Positions 7,600 through 16,223 of a DNA stretch of 64,000 nt are shown here, one piece after another. A program made the translations under genes and the position numbers. The notes under the pieces were generated by a model, which had not been told where the DNA came from, did no database searches, and was given only the letters and a program-made list of their open reading frames with translations. The stretch is from positions 1,245,001-1,309,000 of the forward strand of contig NC_014221.1 of NCBI RefSeq assembly GCF_000092425.1, written 5' to 3'. This DNA comes from Truepera radiovictrix DSM 17093. Its GTDB lineage: Bacteria > Deinococcota > Deinococci > Deinococcales > Trueperaceae. Every line of letters starts with the position of its first letter. Within the stretch, counting starts at the first letter, position 1.

Positions 7600-8829
7600 T
7601 CACGCCGAAAACCTCATCGCCTCGACCGGCTCGAGCCTGAGCGCGGTGAAAGCGGGTAAGAGCGCGGCGCAGACGCCCGTGAGGACGGTAAAGAGCGTGG
7701 CGACGGCGACCTGGGTGGGCGTGAGGGTGGCGTAGAGCACTTCGGGCAAACCGGCGTCCCCCAAGAGCTCGGTGTAGGCCGGCGGGAACGAAAAGCCCTG
7801 CGCCATGACCCCGACCACCCCGAGCCCGAGCGCAGCCCCGGCGAGCGCGCCGAAGCCGCACAGGATGAGGCTCTCGGCGAGCACCATGCCGAGCACCCGG
7901 CCTCGGGGGGCGCCGAGCGCTTTGATGACGCCGAACTCGCGCACCCGCTCGATGACGCTCAGGTAGACGGTGTTGGTGACGAGCAGCCCCGCGAGGACGA
8001 AAAAGACGAGCGTCACGACGGAGGTCGTCGCGGGGATGATGTCTAGGTACGCCGCGACGCCCGGGTTGAGCTCGCGCCAGGTGGGGAGGCTCACCCCGTC
8101 GCCGAGGCGCTCCCCGAGCGCCGCTTGCAGGGCGGGGAGGGTGGGGTCGTCGGAGCGCCCGAAGTCGGCGAGGTGCAGCTCCATGCGGGTCACGGCGTCC
8201 GGTGCGGCCAGCTCCTGGGCCGCCGCGAGCGACACCTCCGCGACGGGCGCGCCCCCCGGGATCTCCAGAAGCCCCACGACGGTGTAGGCCGCCGCGCCGT
8301 ACCCCTCGGTGCCGGGGGCGTAGACGTACACCGTGCCGCCTAGCCCCACCGCGAGCGCGCGCGCGAGGCTCTGGCTGAGCGCGACGCCCGTCAGGTCATC
8401 CTCCGCGGGGAGGCGCCCCGCGGCGAGCGCGCGTGCGGTGTAGCGCGCCTGGAGACCGGGCGCGCGCGACACCCCCTCGAGCACCACCCCGCGGCTCCGG
8501 CCGTCGCCCTCCACCAGCCCGGGGACGCTCAGCGCGGCGACCAGTTGGGCGTTCTCGGGCGCCTCCGCCTCGAGCCGCGCCCGCAGCGCGCCTGCGTCCC
8601 GCAGCAGCAGGTCGCTAAACGCGCGCAGCTCGCGGTAGTTTGCGGCGCGCACCTGAAGGTGCCCGGTGCTCGCGGTCAGGTTGTCGTACATGCCGTTTTG
8701 GAGCGCGCCCGCGAGGCCGAAATAGATGAGCGTCAAAAAGACCACCACCGCGACCGCGCCCGCGCTCACCGCGCTGCGCCCGCGTTTACGCAGCAGGTTG
8801 CGCCACGCGAGCTCTAAGGTCCCGCGCAC
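7600..8829 (-). CDS. ABC transporter permease, MacB/FtsX family
   Basis: Inner-membrane permease of 409 aa with the MacB/FtsX layout: one N-terminal membrane helix (about 18-40, SAVSAGAVAVVVFLTLIYFG), a large periplasmic domain (about 45-270), and three C-terminal helices (from about 275). The cytoplasmic coupling segment VIERVREFGVIKALGA is the family mark, and FTALRLEPVEAMRFSA is the usual tail. It should pair with the second permease at 9771-11033 and with the ATPase at 6352. The start is GTG at 8829, one base after the stop of the LolA-like gene, so the two are tightly coupled. The substrate is not known; lipoprotein or lipid release is suggested by the LolA-like neighbour. Confidence 0.88.
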   Translation of the reverse strand: MRGTLELAWRNLLRKRGRSAVSAGAVAVVVFLTLIYFGLAGALQNGMYDNLTASTGHLQVRAANYRELRAFSDLLLRDAGALRARLEAEAPENAQLVAALSVPGLVEGDGRSRGVVLEGVSRAPGLQARYTARALAAGRLPAEDDLTGVALSQSLARALAVGLGGTVYVYAPGTEGYGAAAYTVVGLLEIPGGAPVAEVSLAAAQELAAPDAVTRMELHLADFGRSDDPTLPALQAALGERLGDGVSLPTWRELNPGVAAYLDIIPATTSVVTLVFFVLAGLLVTNTVYLSVIERVREFGVIKALGAPRGRVLGMVLAESLILCGFGALAGAALGLGVVGVMAQGFSFPPAYTELLGDAGLPEVLYATLTPTQVAVATLFTVLTGVCAALLPAFTALRLEPVEAMRFSA

Positions 8830-8830
8830 C

Positions 8831-9580
8831 TCAGCACCCCCGCTCGAGCGCGGCTTCCGTAAAGCAGCCCGAGACCTCGGCGCCGAACTCGGGGTCGCGG
8901 ATCACGAGCACCGTGCGCTCCCCCTCGCGCAGCAGGTTCGTGACCTCGAGCCGCGTCGGAAACGCCACCTCCGCGACCTGCACGACCTCGGAGAAGGTGA
9001 CGCGCCGCACCGCCGCGCCGCGCTGGTCGTAAAAGGTGTATTCGAGCGGCGTGAGGTCGCCCTCCTCGCTCACGCCGGCTACGATGACGACCCGCCCGTA
9101 GGGGGTCGGGGCGGTCGGGGTGGGGGTGAGGGTGAGCTCAATGGCGTCCGCCGTTTCACCGGTGATCTCGGCGGTGTAGTCGGTCTCGAGGTCGCGCCCC
9201 GAGAGGTCGCCGTAGGCGAGGTCAGAGCCCAAAAAGGCGTCGCTCTGGGCGCTCGGCGGCAGGCGCAGGGTGCGGCGCAGGCGTGGGTTGTAGAGAAAGA
9301 GCTCGTCGCCGCGCCGCAAAAACGCCTGCCCCGCGTCGCGGGGTGGCGCGGTGACCCGGATGAGGCTGCGCGCCTCCCCGTCGGTGACGAGTTCCAGCTC
9401 GAAGACCTCCTCTCGGCCCGGTCGGGAGATGCGCATCGTGACCCCTCCGCGCATCGTCTGCGCCCCGCGCTGCGCGTCCAAAAGGGCGCTTAGAATCGCG
9501 TCCGCGCCTTGCTGGGCGAAGCCGAGGGGGGTGAGGCTGAGGAGGGCTAGGGTGAGAAACTTAAGGGTGGGGCGTTTCAT
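8831..9580 (-). CDS. LolA-like outer-membrane lipoprotein-sorting protein
   Basis: Secreted protein of 249 aa in the LolA/LppX-like fold. Residues 1-20 form a signal peptide (FLTLALLSLTPLGFAQQ). The body has the half-barrel pattern of the family: GGVTMRISRPGREEVFELELVT, FLRRGDELFLYNPRLRRTLRLP, then the GSDLAYGDLSGRDLETDY motif that I know from COG2834 members found beside FtsX or RND permeases. Such proteins carry a lipid or lipoprotein across the periplasm. The ATG at 9580 is used because AGGTCCCC precedes it and further upstream there is only repeat array C. It sits directly before its permease gene. Confidence 0.82.
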   Translation of the reverse strand: MKRPTLKFLTLALLSLTPLGFAQQGADAILSALLDAQRGAQTMRGGVTMRISRPGREEVFELELVTDGEARSLIRVTAPPRDAGQAFLRRGDELFLYNPRLRRTLRLPPSAQSDAFLGSDLAYGDLSGRDLETDYTAEITGETADAIELTLTPTPTAPTPYGRVVIVAGVSEEGDLTPLEYTFYDQRGAAVRRVTFSEVVQVAEVAFPTRLEVTNLLREGERTVLVIRDPEFGAEVSGCFTEAALERGC

Positions 9581-9603
9581 AGGGGACCTCTTTGGGGGGC
9601 GAG

Positions 9604-9666
9604 CGATGAGCCATGAGGAGATGAGTGATGAGTCATGAGCAACGAGCCATGAGCAATGAGTCATGC
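9604..9666. repeat. Heptanucleotide tandem array C (ATGAGYM units)
   Basis: Degenerate units ATGAGCC, ATGAGTC, ATGAGCA and ACGAGCC repeated about nine times. The unit differs from arrays A, B, D and E, but the 7-base period is the same. It lies inside the ABC operon between LolA and the first permease. Confidence 0.75.
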
Positions 9667-9680
9667 GCGACGTGTGGTGT

Positions 9681-9766
9681 TGACCGACTTCTGACCCCTG
9701 GCTTCTGACTACTGACCCCTGACTACTGACCCTGGCTGCTGACTACTGACCCCTGACTGCTTCTGC
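9681..9766. repeat. Heptanucleotide tandem array D (TGACYMC units)
   Basis: About twelve degenerate units (TGACCCC, TGACTAC, TGGCTGC) in the same orientation as array B. It starts 14 bases after array C and ends 4 bases before the stop of the permease gene at 9771. Confidence 0.8.
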
Positions 9767-9770
9767 GTCC

Positions 9771-11033
9771 CTACTCCGCCCGCATCGCTTGGGCGGGCCT
9801 TAGCCGCGCGACCCGCCGCGCCGGCACGAGCAGCGCAAAGGCCGCGGCGAAGGCGACGGGGGCGGCGGCGTAGAGGGCGTAGCGCGGCGACGAGGTGGTG
9901 TAGAGTTCGTCGCCGATGCCGTAGGCGGCAAAGCCGTCGAAGATGCCGGCGAAGGCCGCGCCCAGGAGGTTCCAGGTGCCAAGCGTCCAGGTGAGCGCGT
10001 AACCGAGGGCGAGCCCCGTGAGCCAGCCGAGCGCCGTGGCGAACACCGCCTCCAGGACCACCATGCGGGCGAGCTTGGGCGGCGCGAGGCCGATGGCGGC
10101 CATCACGCCGAACTCGCGTTGGCGCTCCAAGACGCTCACGACCACCGTGCTGGTCACGGCGAGGGCGGCGAGCACGGCAAAGAGCAGACCGATAGGGATG
10201 CCCGAGAGGCGGCTCGCGTCCACCTGCGCTGCGAGCGGCCCCAAGAGGTCGCGTAGGGAGTAGGCGCGCACGCCGCCCGGCAGGGCGCCCTGCACGCGCG
10301 CCGCCACCGCCTCCTCCTGGCCGCGCGGCACGTCCAGAGCGACGCCGGTTGCGGTGTCGACGCCCGTGAGCGCGCGGGCGTCCTCTAGGTGCACGAGCAC
10401 CGCGGCGTCGTCGACGGCGGCGACGCCCGTCTCCAGCAGGCCGACGACCTCCAGCCCGGTCGCCTGCGGCCCGGCCAGCGCCGCCGCGTCGAGCGCCAGG
10501 CGCTCGCCGACGCGCACGTCGAGGCGCGCCGCCAGCTCCGTGCCGAGCACCGTCTCCCCGGGCGCCTCGAGCATCCGCCCCGCGGTGACGCTCCCCGGAA
10601 GGTCGCTCACGGCGGGCTCGAGCGCCGGGTCGACCCCGCGCACCTGAGCGCCAAGAGCGGTGTAGGGGGAGCGCAAGAGCGCGTAGAACTCGAGCCGCGG
10701 CGCCGCCGCGCGCACCCCCGGCACCCCCCGCAGGGTTTCCAGGAAAGCGAGCGTCGGCAGCGCGTTCTCGGGGTCGGGGTCGTCCCCGTACGCGGGGGTC
10801 GCGACGAGGGTCGGGGCGCTCAGCAGCCGCGCCTGACTCGCCAGCATCGACTCGGTGACGCCCTCGGTGTAGCCCCAGTAGAAGACGGTGGTGAGGGTGG
10901 CGTAGGCGACGACCACGATAAGTAGCAGCGTGCGCCGCCGCTGCCGCCAGAGGTTGCGCCACGCGAGGCGCACCAAGGGGCCCAGGCGCGCGCCCCCCCC
11001 GCGCTGGGTGGGTAGCGGGGTGCGCGTGTTCAT
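9771..11033 (-). CDS. ABC transporter permease, MacB/FtsX family (second)
   Basis: Inner-membrane permease of 420 aa with the same plan as the protein at 7600-8829: an N-terminal helix after LAWRNLWRQRRRTLLLIVVVAYATL (about 30-55), a periplasmic domain, and three C-terminal helices. The coupling segment SVLERQREFGVMAAIGLAP is clear, and the chain ends VARLRPAQAMRAE. Two unequal permeases with one ATPase would give a LolCDE-like assembly. The start overlaps the stop of the serine hydrolase gene by 4 bases. The frame that runs across it at 9709-11076 is an Arg-rich shadow and is not used. Confidence 0.88.
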   Translation of the reverse strand: MNTRTPLPTQRGGGARLGPLVRLAWRNLWRQRRRTLLLIVVVAYATLTTVFYWGYTEGVTESMLASQARLLSAPTLVATPAYGDDPDPENALPTLAFLETLRGVPGVRAAAPRLEFYALLRSPYTALGAQVRGVDPALEPAVSDLPGSVTAGRMLEAPGETVLGTELAARLDVRVGERLALDAAALAGPQATGLEVVGLLETGVAAVDDAAVLVHLEDARALTGVDTATGVALDVPRGQEEAVAARVQGALPGGVRAYSLRDLLGPLAAQVDASRLSGIPIGLLFAVLAALAVTSTVVVSVLERQREFGVMAAIGLAPPKLARMVVLEAVFATALGWLTGLALGYALTWTLGTWNLLGAAFAGIFDGFAAYGIGDELYTTSSPRYALYAAAPVAFAAAFALLVPARRVARLRPAQAMRAE

Positions 11034-12220
11034 CGCCCCTCCTGCGCGCCCTCGCCGAGCGCGGCCAGGAGCCCACCGTAGAGCCCCAACAGGCGCGCCT
11101 CCTCCAGGGGGGCGTCCTCGCGGTTTTGGGTGACGCTGACGCAGTAGGTGCTCGCGTCCCCCTCGAGATAGGTCGTCAGGTTCATCACCCCCGGCTCCGA
11201 ACCGCCCTTAAAGGCCACGCGCGTCCACCTATCCGGGTCGGCGACCCCGGGGTTGACGCTCATGAGGGGCAGCTCTGACACCTCCGCGATGAGCGCGCAC
11301 AGCTCGCGGGCGCTGACAAACCACTCCACGTCGAGCGCGGTCGGTTCGGTGGGGAAACTCAAGGGGTCTGGCAGGTCGCGCGCCGCGGCCTCCTCCAAGA
11401 CCCTGCGCCGCGCCGCCTCGTCCCCCTCGCGGTAGCGCGCCAAGAGGTCGGCGTGGGCGGGGGTTTTGAGCACGAACGCCTCGCGGGTCGTGAGGAGGGG
11501 GCGGTTGCGTTCGCCGAGCTGCGCCTCGACGGCTTCGCGCCCGAGCGTGTGCATCAGCGCGTCGGTGGCGGTGTTGTCGCTGACGGAGATCATCAGCGTG
11601 GCGAGCGTCTCGAGCGTCAGCGCGCTCCCCTCCGGCCAGTCTTGGAGGAGACCGCTCGGCAGGCTCTTCCAAGCCGCCTCTAGCGTCACGACCTCGTCCC
11701 AGGCGCGCTCGCCCGCCTCGACGCGCTCTTGCAGGGCCGCCAGCACGGCGAGCTTGAAGCTCGAGCCCACCGCGAGCGGCGCGTCGGGGGCCATTGCCGC
11801 GCGCTCCTCGCCCCCCTCGAGCACCAGCACGCTCACCTCGCCGGGGAGCGCCTCGAAGCCCGCGAGCGCCGCCTCTAGGTCCGCGACCGCCGGGATGGGG
11901 GCCAGAAACTGCAACCCCGTGATCCGCCCCTCGGCGTTGAGGATGATGCGCGCGGGGAGCGCCCCGTTTTCAAAGAGCACGGTGTACTCGCCGGCGTCGC
12001 CCTCGACGCTCCGGTAGGCGCCGAGGTCGGCGGTGAGCTGCGCGATGATCGGCGCGATCTGCTCGGCGGGCACCTGCTCCAGAAAGCTCTGCGCGAACCA
12101 GGCGGGGTCGACCTCGGGGGCGGTGAAAAAGCGCTCCAGAGCCGCCTCGGGGGTGAGCGTCTGGGCCCAGCTCCAGGGGAGCAGCGCGGCCACGGCGAGC
12201 GCGAACAGGGTACGTTTCAT
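11030..12220 (-). CDS. Class A beta-lactamase-fold serine hydrolase
   Basis: Secreted serine hydrolase of 396 aa. Residues 1-19 form a signal peptide (LPWSWAQ). A small N-terminal domain (about 22-110) precedes the catalytic domain. The active-site motifs are present: S153-S-F-K156 (SxxK), S214-D-N216 (SDN), and K338-G-G340 (KTG box). No clear omega-loop ExxLN glutamate is seen, so it may be a penicillin-binding or peptidoglycan-linked hydrolase rather than a drug-degrading lactamase. It is the first structural gene after the GbsR-type regulator and overlaps the permease gene by 4 bases, so it probably acts with the envelope-export system. Confidence 0.8.
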   Translation of the reverse strand: MKRTLFALAVAALLPWSWAQTLTPEAALERFFTAPEVDPAWFAQSFLEQVPAEQIAPIIAQLTADLGAYRSVEGDAGEYTVLFENGALPARIILNAEGRITGLQFLAPIPAVADLEAALAGFEALPGEVSVLVLEGGEERAAMAPDAPLAVGSSFKLAVLAALQERVEAGERAWDEVVTLEAAWKSLPSGLLQDWPEGSALTLETLATLMISVSDNTATDALMHTLGREAVEAQLGERNRPLLTTREAFVLKTPAHADLLARYREGDEAARRRVLEEAAARDLPDPLSFPTEPTALDVEWFVSARELCALIAEVSELPLMSVNPGVADPDRWTRVAFKGGSEPGVMNLTTYLEGDASTYCVSVTQNREDAPLEEARLLGLYGGLLAALGEGAQEGR

Positions 12221-12245
12221 GGTCAGCCTCCTTGCGGCGCGCGGC

Positions 12246-12719
12246 TCAGTCTTCGCGCGCTGACGCGTCCCAGCGTTGTAGCAGCGCGGGGAGCTCCCTT
12301 TCCCAGTGCGCGAAGTAGTCGCGCATCTCGACTAGGCCCCGCCGCACCTCGGGGTCATCGGTCTCGAGCAGCGCGAGCCCCCGTTCGGCCATCGCCTTAA
12401 AGGTGCCGATGATGGCGAGGCGGGTTTTGAGCGTCTCGTTCCAGGCGTTGGGGCGGTTGCGGTAGCGGTCGCGGCGCTCGCCCGGACGCCGCACCCGGTC
12501 GATGATGCCGGCGCGCTCGAGCATCCGGGTGGCGGCGCTGATCGACCCGCGGCTCGCCCTTAGCGCCCCCGCGAGCTCCTCGGCGCTCATCTCGGGCGGG
12601 TCGGCCAAGAGAAGCGCCCCGAAGACGCGCCCGGCCATGCGCGGCAGCCCGAGCCCGGCCATGAGGAGCCCCATCTCCTCGATAAACGCCGCTTTGTCGT
12701 CGGCCATCTTGGGTGCCAA
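12246..12719 (-). CDS. GbsR/MarR family transcriptional regulator
   Basis: DNA-binding regulator of about 158 aa. The winged-helix part is visible as MSAEELAGALRASRGSISAATRMLERAGIIDRVRRPGERRDRY, a pattern typical of the GbsR branch, followed by a C-terminal helical dimerisation region. It heads the operon that ends at 5336. TTG at 12719 is chosen because GGAGG lies 5 bases before it; ATG at 12707 is too far from that site, and GTG at 12725 overlaps it. A 26-bp palindrome covers the -35 box of its own promoter, so it probably represses its own operon. The inducer is unknown. Confidence 0.85.
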   Translation of the reverse strand: MAPKMADDKAAFIEEMGLLMAGLGLPRMAGRVFGALLLADPPEMSAEELAGALRASRGSISAATRMLERAGIIDRVRRPGERRDRYRNRPNAWNETLKTRLAIIGTFKAMAERGLALLETDDPEVRRGLVEMRDYFAHWERELPALLQRWDASARED

Positions 12720-12741
12720 GGTCACCTCCTCCGGTCAATCG

Positions 12742-12782
12742 AGTTTAAGAGTTTTTGAATTTTCAGTCAAGACTGAAAATTC
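12742..12782 (-). promoter_or_regulatory. Promoter and palindromic operator of the GbsR-ABC operon
   Basis: On the minus strand TTGACT (12770-12765) and TAAACT (12747-12742) stand 17 bases apart, a near-consensus promoter. GAATTTTCAGTC (12757-12768) and GACTGAAAATTC (12771-12782) form a perfect palindrome around a central AA, covering the -35 box and part of the spacer. The likely binder is the regulator encoded directly downstream. Confidence 0.75.
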
Positions 12783-12805
12783 TGAACGCTAGCGGGGGTG
12801 AGAAA

Positions 12806-12828
12806 CCCCCTCGAGCGCCTCGAGGGGG
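12806..12828. terminator. Hairpin after the RND permease gene
   Basis: CCCCCTCGAG (12806-12815) pairs with CTCGAGGGGG (12819-12828) around CGC. It lies just past the stop of the minus-strand RND gene, with only TTTCTC following, so it may end transcription weakly or insulate the two operons. Confidence 0.6.
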
Positions 12829-12833
12829 TGGGC

Positions 12834-15800
12834 TTACGGGAGCTCGTTGAGCGCCGGTTGCGTGGTGGGGTCCTTGGCCGGGTGCGGCGCCGGCGCGACC
12901 ACCACGGCGCCGCCGGAACCCGCCTGCGGCCGGTCGTGGGCGCCGCGGTCGTAGGCTCGGCGCTCGAACTGGTAGAACGCGGCCGGCACCACGTAAAACG
13001 TCAGCAGCGCCGAGGTCATCACCCCGCCCAGGATGACGAGCCCCAAGGGGTAGCGGAACTCGGCCCCCTCGCCGAGCCCCAAAAGGAGCGGTACGGAGAT
13101 GACCACCACCGTCGAGGTGGTCATCAAGATGGGGCGAAAGCGGACGCTGGCGGCCTCTAGGAGGGCGTCTTTAAGCGTCATGCCGCTGCCGGCGCGGGCG
13201 AGCGCGACGTCAAGGAGCAAAATCGCGTTTTTGGTGACCAGGCCGACGAGCATGATCACCCCCAAGACGCTGATGACGTCGAGCGAGGTGCCGCTCAGGT
13301 AAAAGAGCCAGATCGCCCCGACGAGCGCCAAGGGGACCGTCAGGAGGAGGTAGAGCGGGTACTTAAACGAGTTGAACTGGCTGCCGATGGCGAGGTAGTT
13401 GAGGAGCAGCGCGAGGGCGAAGGCGATGGGGGCGTAAAAGAGAAGGTCGCCTAAGAGGTCGAAGTTGGCCCCCTGCTGCTGCACCACGCGGTTGTCGAGG
13501 ATGCCCTCGGCGGTGAGGCGCGCCTCGACGCGCGCTTGGACCTGCGACAAGCTCGCCCCCGGCAGCAGTTCGGCGCTGAGCGTGGCGTTATACGCCTGGT
13601 TGACGCGGCTGATGGTCGCGGGGGCGGCGCGGGTCTCGAAGCCGCCGAGCTGCCCCAAGGGCAGCGCGCGCCCCAGGGCGGGGGCGAGGATGGGCAGCCC
13701 CAAAAGGCTCCCCTCGTCGCCCAAGGCGAGCGGGTCGGCGCGCACCCGGATGGGCACCTCGTCGCCGAGGGCGCGCAGCCGCCCCGCCTCGCTGCCGACG
13801 TTATAGGCCGAGAGCGTGTTGAAAACGTCGCTCACCGTGAGCCCCGTGCCGTCGAGCGCCGCCGGGTCGACCACGAAGACGCGCTCGGTGGTGGTGTCGG
13901 CGAGGTCCGCAGCGGCCCCCCGCAGCCCCTCGGTGTCGCGGAGCACCTCGAGGGCCGCTTCGGTGCGCTCGCGCAGCAGCTCGAGGTCATTCGACGCCAA
14001 GTTGAGGGTGTAGCCGCTGCTGCCGGGGGGGCCGCCCGCGCCGGCGTTGGCGACCGAGACCTCGGCTTCGGGCACCCCCCGCAACAGCTCCCCGAGGGTG
14101 CGCTCGAGCGCCACGATGTAGTCGGTGGTGCTCAGGGCGCGTTCGCGTTTGGGGACGAGCTGCAAGACGAAGCTCGCGCGTTCGGCGTTCGAACCGCCCA
14201 GGATCCCCCCCGACCCGACCGTGACCTGCACCGTCGCGATGGTCGGGTCGGCCAAAAGGGCGCGCTCGAGCGCGCTCGCTACAGCGTTCGTGCGCTCCAA
14301 GCTGGTGCCGGCGGGGAGCTCGAGGGTCACGCCCACGAGCCCCGAGTCGTCGGGCGGCTGAAAGTTAAAGCCGATCTGCGGAAAGATGACGAACAAGCTG
14401 CCAAAGAGCGCCGCCGCGACGAGCAGCACCGCCCAGGCGTGGCCGAGCACGGCCCGCAGCGAGCGCACGTAGGCGCGGCGCCCCCAGCCGACGAGCGCGT
14501 TCGTCGCGCGGTGGAGGCTGAGGAGGAGCGCGCCTAGGAGCAGGAGCAGAAGCCGCCCGAGGTAGCGCAGGAGAAAGAGCGACGGGGGCACCGCGAGGAG
14601 CAGGGCGAGCGCCACCGGGCCCCACCGCCAGAAGAGCAGGGCGCCGGCGGCGGTTAGGAGCACCCAGAAGGGCGCGCAGCGCAGGAGGCCAGCGCTCCAC
14701 GCCGCGTCCGCCTGAAAGCGCCGCGTCGCCCCCCCCAGCGCCTGCCACCCCGCGGGGAGCGGGTCGGGGGCGAGCGCGAGGCGCACGGTCAGGAAAAACA
14801 TCGCCTCGAGGTATGAAAACGCGATCGCCGCGGCTAAGGTGATGCCGAACTGGCTGAAAAACTGCCCCACGACCCCCGGGAGAAACGAGATCGGCAGAAA
14901 GACGGCGAGCAGCGAGAGCGTCGCCGCGAGCACCGCGGTCGCCACCTCCCCCGTACCCTTGAGCACCGCCTCGCGCTGCGACAGCCCGGCGGCGCGGTAG
15001 CGGTCCATGTTCTCGGCCACCACGATCGAGTCGTCGACGACGAGCCCGATCGCCACCGTGATGGCGAGCAGGGTGATGAGGTTAAAGGAGAAGCCGAGCA
15101 GCCCGAAGACGACAAAGGCCCCCGCGGCCGAGATGGGGATCGCCAAGACCACCCCGAAGACCGAGCCGAGGCGGCCGGTAAAGAGCAGCACGATAAGCGA
15201 CACCGCGAAGGCGGCGATGAGGAGCTCGCGCAGGGTGTCGCGGACGCTCGAGGCGATGTAGACGGAGGTGTCGCCGACGACCGAGACCTCGTAGCCGGGG
15301 GGGAGGGCGAAGGCCTCGAGCGTCTCGCGGAGGTTCTCGGCGGTCGCGACGGTGTTGCTCCCCGCGAGCTTGCGCACCTCTAAAAGCACCACCGGTTCGC
15401 CGTTGAGCCGCGCGTAGGTGGTGACCTCGCGGGTGCCGTCGCGCACCGTCGCGACGTCGCCGACGCGCACCCCCTGCGCCGAGTCGACCCGGATGGCGGC
15501 GACCGCCGCGAGGTCTTCGGGGGTCGCTCGCCCCGCGAGCAGGAGCCGGTTGTCGCCCACGGTCAGCGTCCCCGCCGAGACGTCGACGGCCGAGGCGGCG
15601 ACTGCGCCCGCGACCGCCTGCGGGGTGAGCCCGTAGGCGGCGAGCTGCGCGGGGTTGAGCAGGACCTGGACCTCGCGCGCGGCGGGGCCCACGACCGTGA
15701 CGTCGGCGACCCCCTGCACGCGCCGCAAGGCGGGTTGCAGCTCGTCTTCGGCAAACGCCTGCACGGCGCTCAGCGCCTCGCCGGGGGCGGCGACGGCGAC

Positions 15801-16223
15801 GCTCAAGATGGGTTCGTCGGCGGGGTCGAACTTCTGCACCGCCGGGGTGCCCGCGCCCTCGGGGAGCAGCGGCGCGATGGCGTTGACGCGCCCGCTCACG
15901 TCGATGGCGGCCTCGTTGACGTTGACGCCGGCGTTAAACTGCGCGATCACGACGCCGAAGCCCTCGGAGGCGATGGAGGTGACCGCGTTAATACCGGGCA
16001 GGGTGCTGAGCTGCCCCTCGATGGGTTCGGCGATCCCCCGCGAGACCTCCTCGGGGCCCGCCCCCGGGTAGGTGGTGCTCACCGCCACCACGGGGATCTC
16101 GATTTCGGGCAGCAGATCGACGCCGAGCCCGAGCGCGCTGATCACGCCAAAGAGCGTGAGCGCGCCGAAGAGCGAAATCGTCAGGACGTAGTTGTCGACG
16201 AAAAAGCGGATGAGGCGCGTCAC
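12834..16223 (-). CDS. Efflux RND transporter permease subunit
   Basis: Inner-membrane proton-driven efflux pump of 1129 aa, HAE1/AcrB-like but longer than the usual 1030-1050 aa. The N-terminus (DNYVLTISLFGALTLFGVISALGL) starts with the first membrane helix. VVDDSIVVAENMDRYRAAGLSQREAVLKG is the conserved TM4 region, which in AcrB carries the proton-relay aspartates. An extra hydrophobic stretch of about 60 residues near 500-570 (ALLFWRWGPVALALLLAVPP) accounts for the added length. The C-terminal half contains ILLLDVALARAGSGMTLKDAL. The start overlaps the adaptor gene by 4 bases. The substrates cannot be predicted. Confidence 0.93.
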   Translation of the reverse strand: MTRLIRFFVDNYVLTISLFGALTLFGVISALGLGVDLLPEIEIPVVAVSTTYPGAGPEEVSRGIAEPIEGQLSTLPGINAVTSIASEGFGVVIAQFNAGVNVNEAAIDVSGRVNAIAPLLPEGAGTPAVQKFDPADEPILSVAVAAPGEALSAVQAFAEDELQPALRRVQGVADVTVVGPAAREVQVLLNPAQLAAYGLTPQAVAGAVAASAVDVSAGTLTVGDNRLLLAGRATPEDLAAVAAIRVDSAQGVRVGDVATVRDGTREVTTYARLNGEPVVLLEVRKLAGSNTVATAENLRETLEAFALPPGYEVSVVGDTSVYIASSVRDTLRELLIAAFAVSLIVLLFTGRLGSVFGVVLAIPISAAGAFVVFGLLGFSFNLITLLAITVAIGLVVDDSIVVAENMDRYRAAGLSQREAVLKGTGEVATAVLAATLSLLAVFLPISFLPGVVGQFFSQFGITLAAAIAFSYLEAMFFLTVRLALAPDPLPAGWQALGGATRRFQADAAWSAGLLRCAPFWVLLTAAGALLFWRWGPVALALLLAVPPSLFLLRYLGRLLLLLLGALLLSLHRATNALVGWGRRAYVRSLRAVLGHAWAVLLVAAALFGSLFVIFPQIGFNFQPPDDSGLVGVTLELPAGTSLERTNAVASALERALLADPTIATVQVTVGSGGILGGSNAERASFVLQLVPKRERALSTTDYIVALERTLGELLRGVPEAEVSVANAGAGGPPGSSGYTLNLASNDLELLRERTEAALEVLRDTEGLRGAAADLADTTTERVFVVDPAALDGTGLTVSDVFNTLSAYNVGSEAGRLRALGDEVPIRVRADPLALGDEGSLLGLPILAPALGRALPLGQLGGFETRAAPATISRVNQAYNATLSAELLPGASLSQVQARVEARLTAEGILDNRVVQQQGANFDLLGDLLFYAPIAFALALLLNYLAIGSQFNSFKYPLYLLLTVPLALVGAIWLFYLSGTSLDVISVLGVIMLVGLVTKNAILLLDVALARAGSGMTLKDALLEAASVRFRPILMTTSTVVVISVPLLLGLGEGAEFRYPLGLVILGGVMTSALLTFYVVPAAFYQFERRAYDRGAHDRPQAGSGGAVVVAPAPHPAKDPTTQPALNELP

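Noticed and set aside
7066-9766. Regular short repeats considered as CRISPR arrays
   Set aside because: Units are 7 bases, contiguous and degenerate, without unique spacers, and no cas gene is near.
9709-11076. 455-codon Arg-rich frame over the second permease
   Set aside because: It is the +1 shadow of the permease gene at 9771-11033, which has a clear family match. Its composition is only the result of high G+C.
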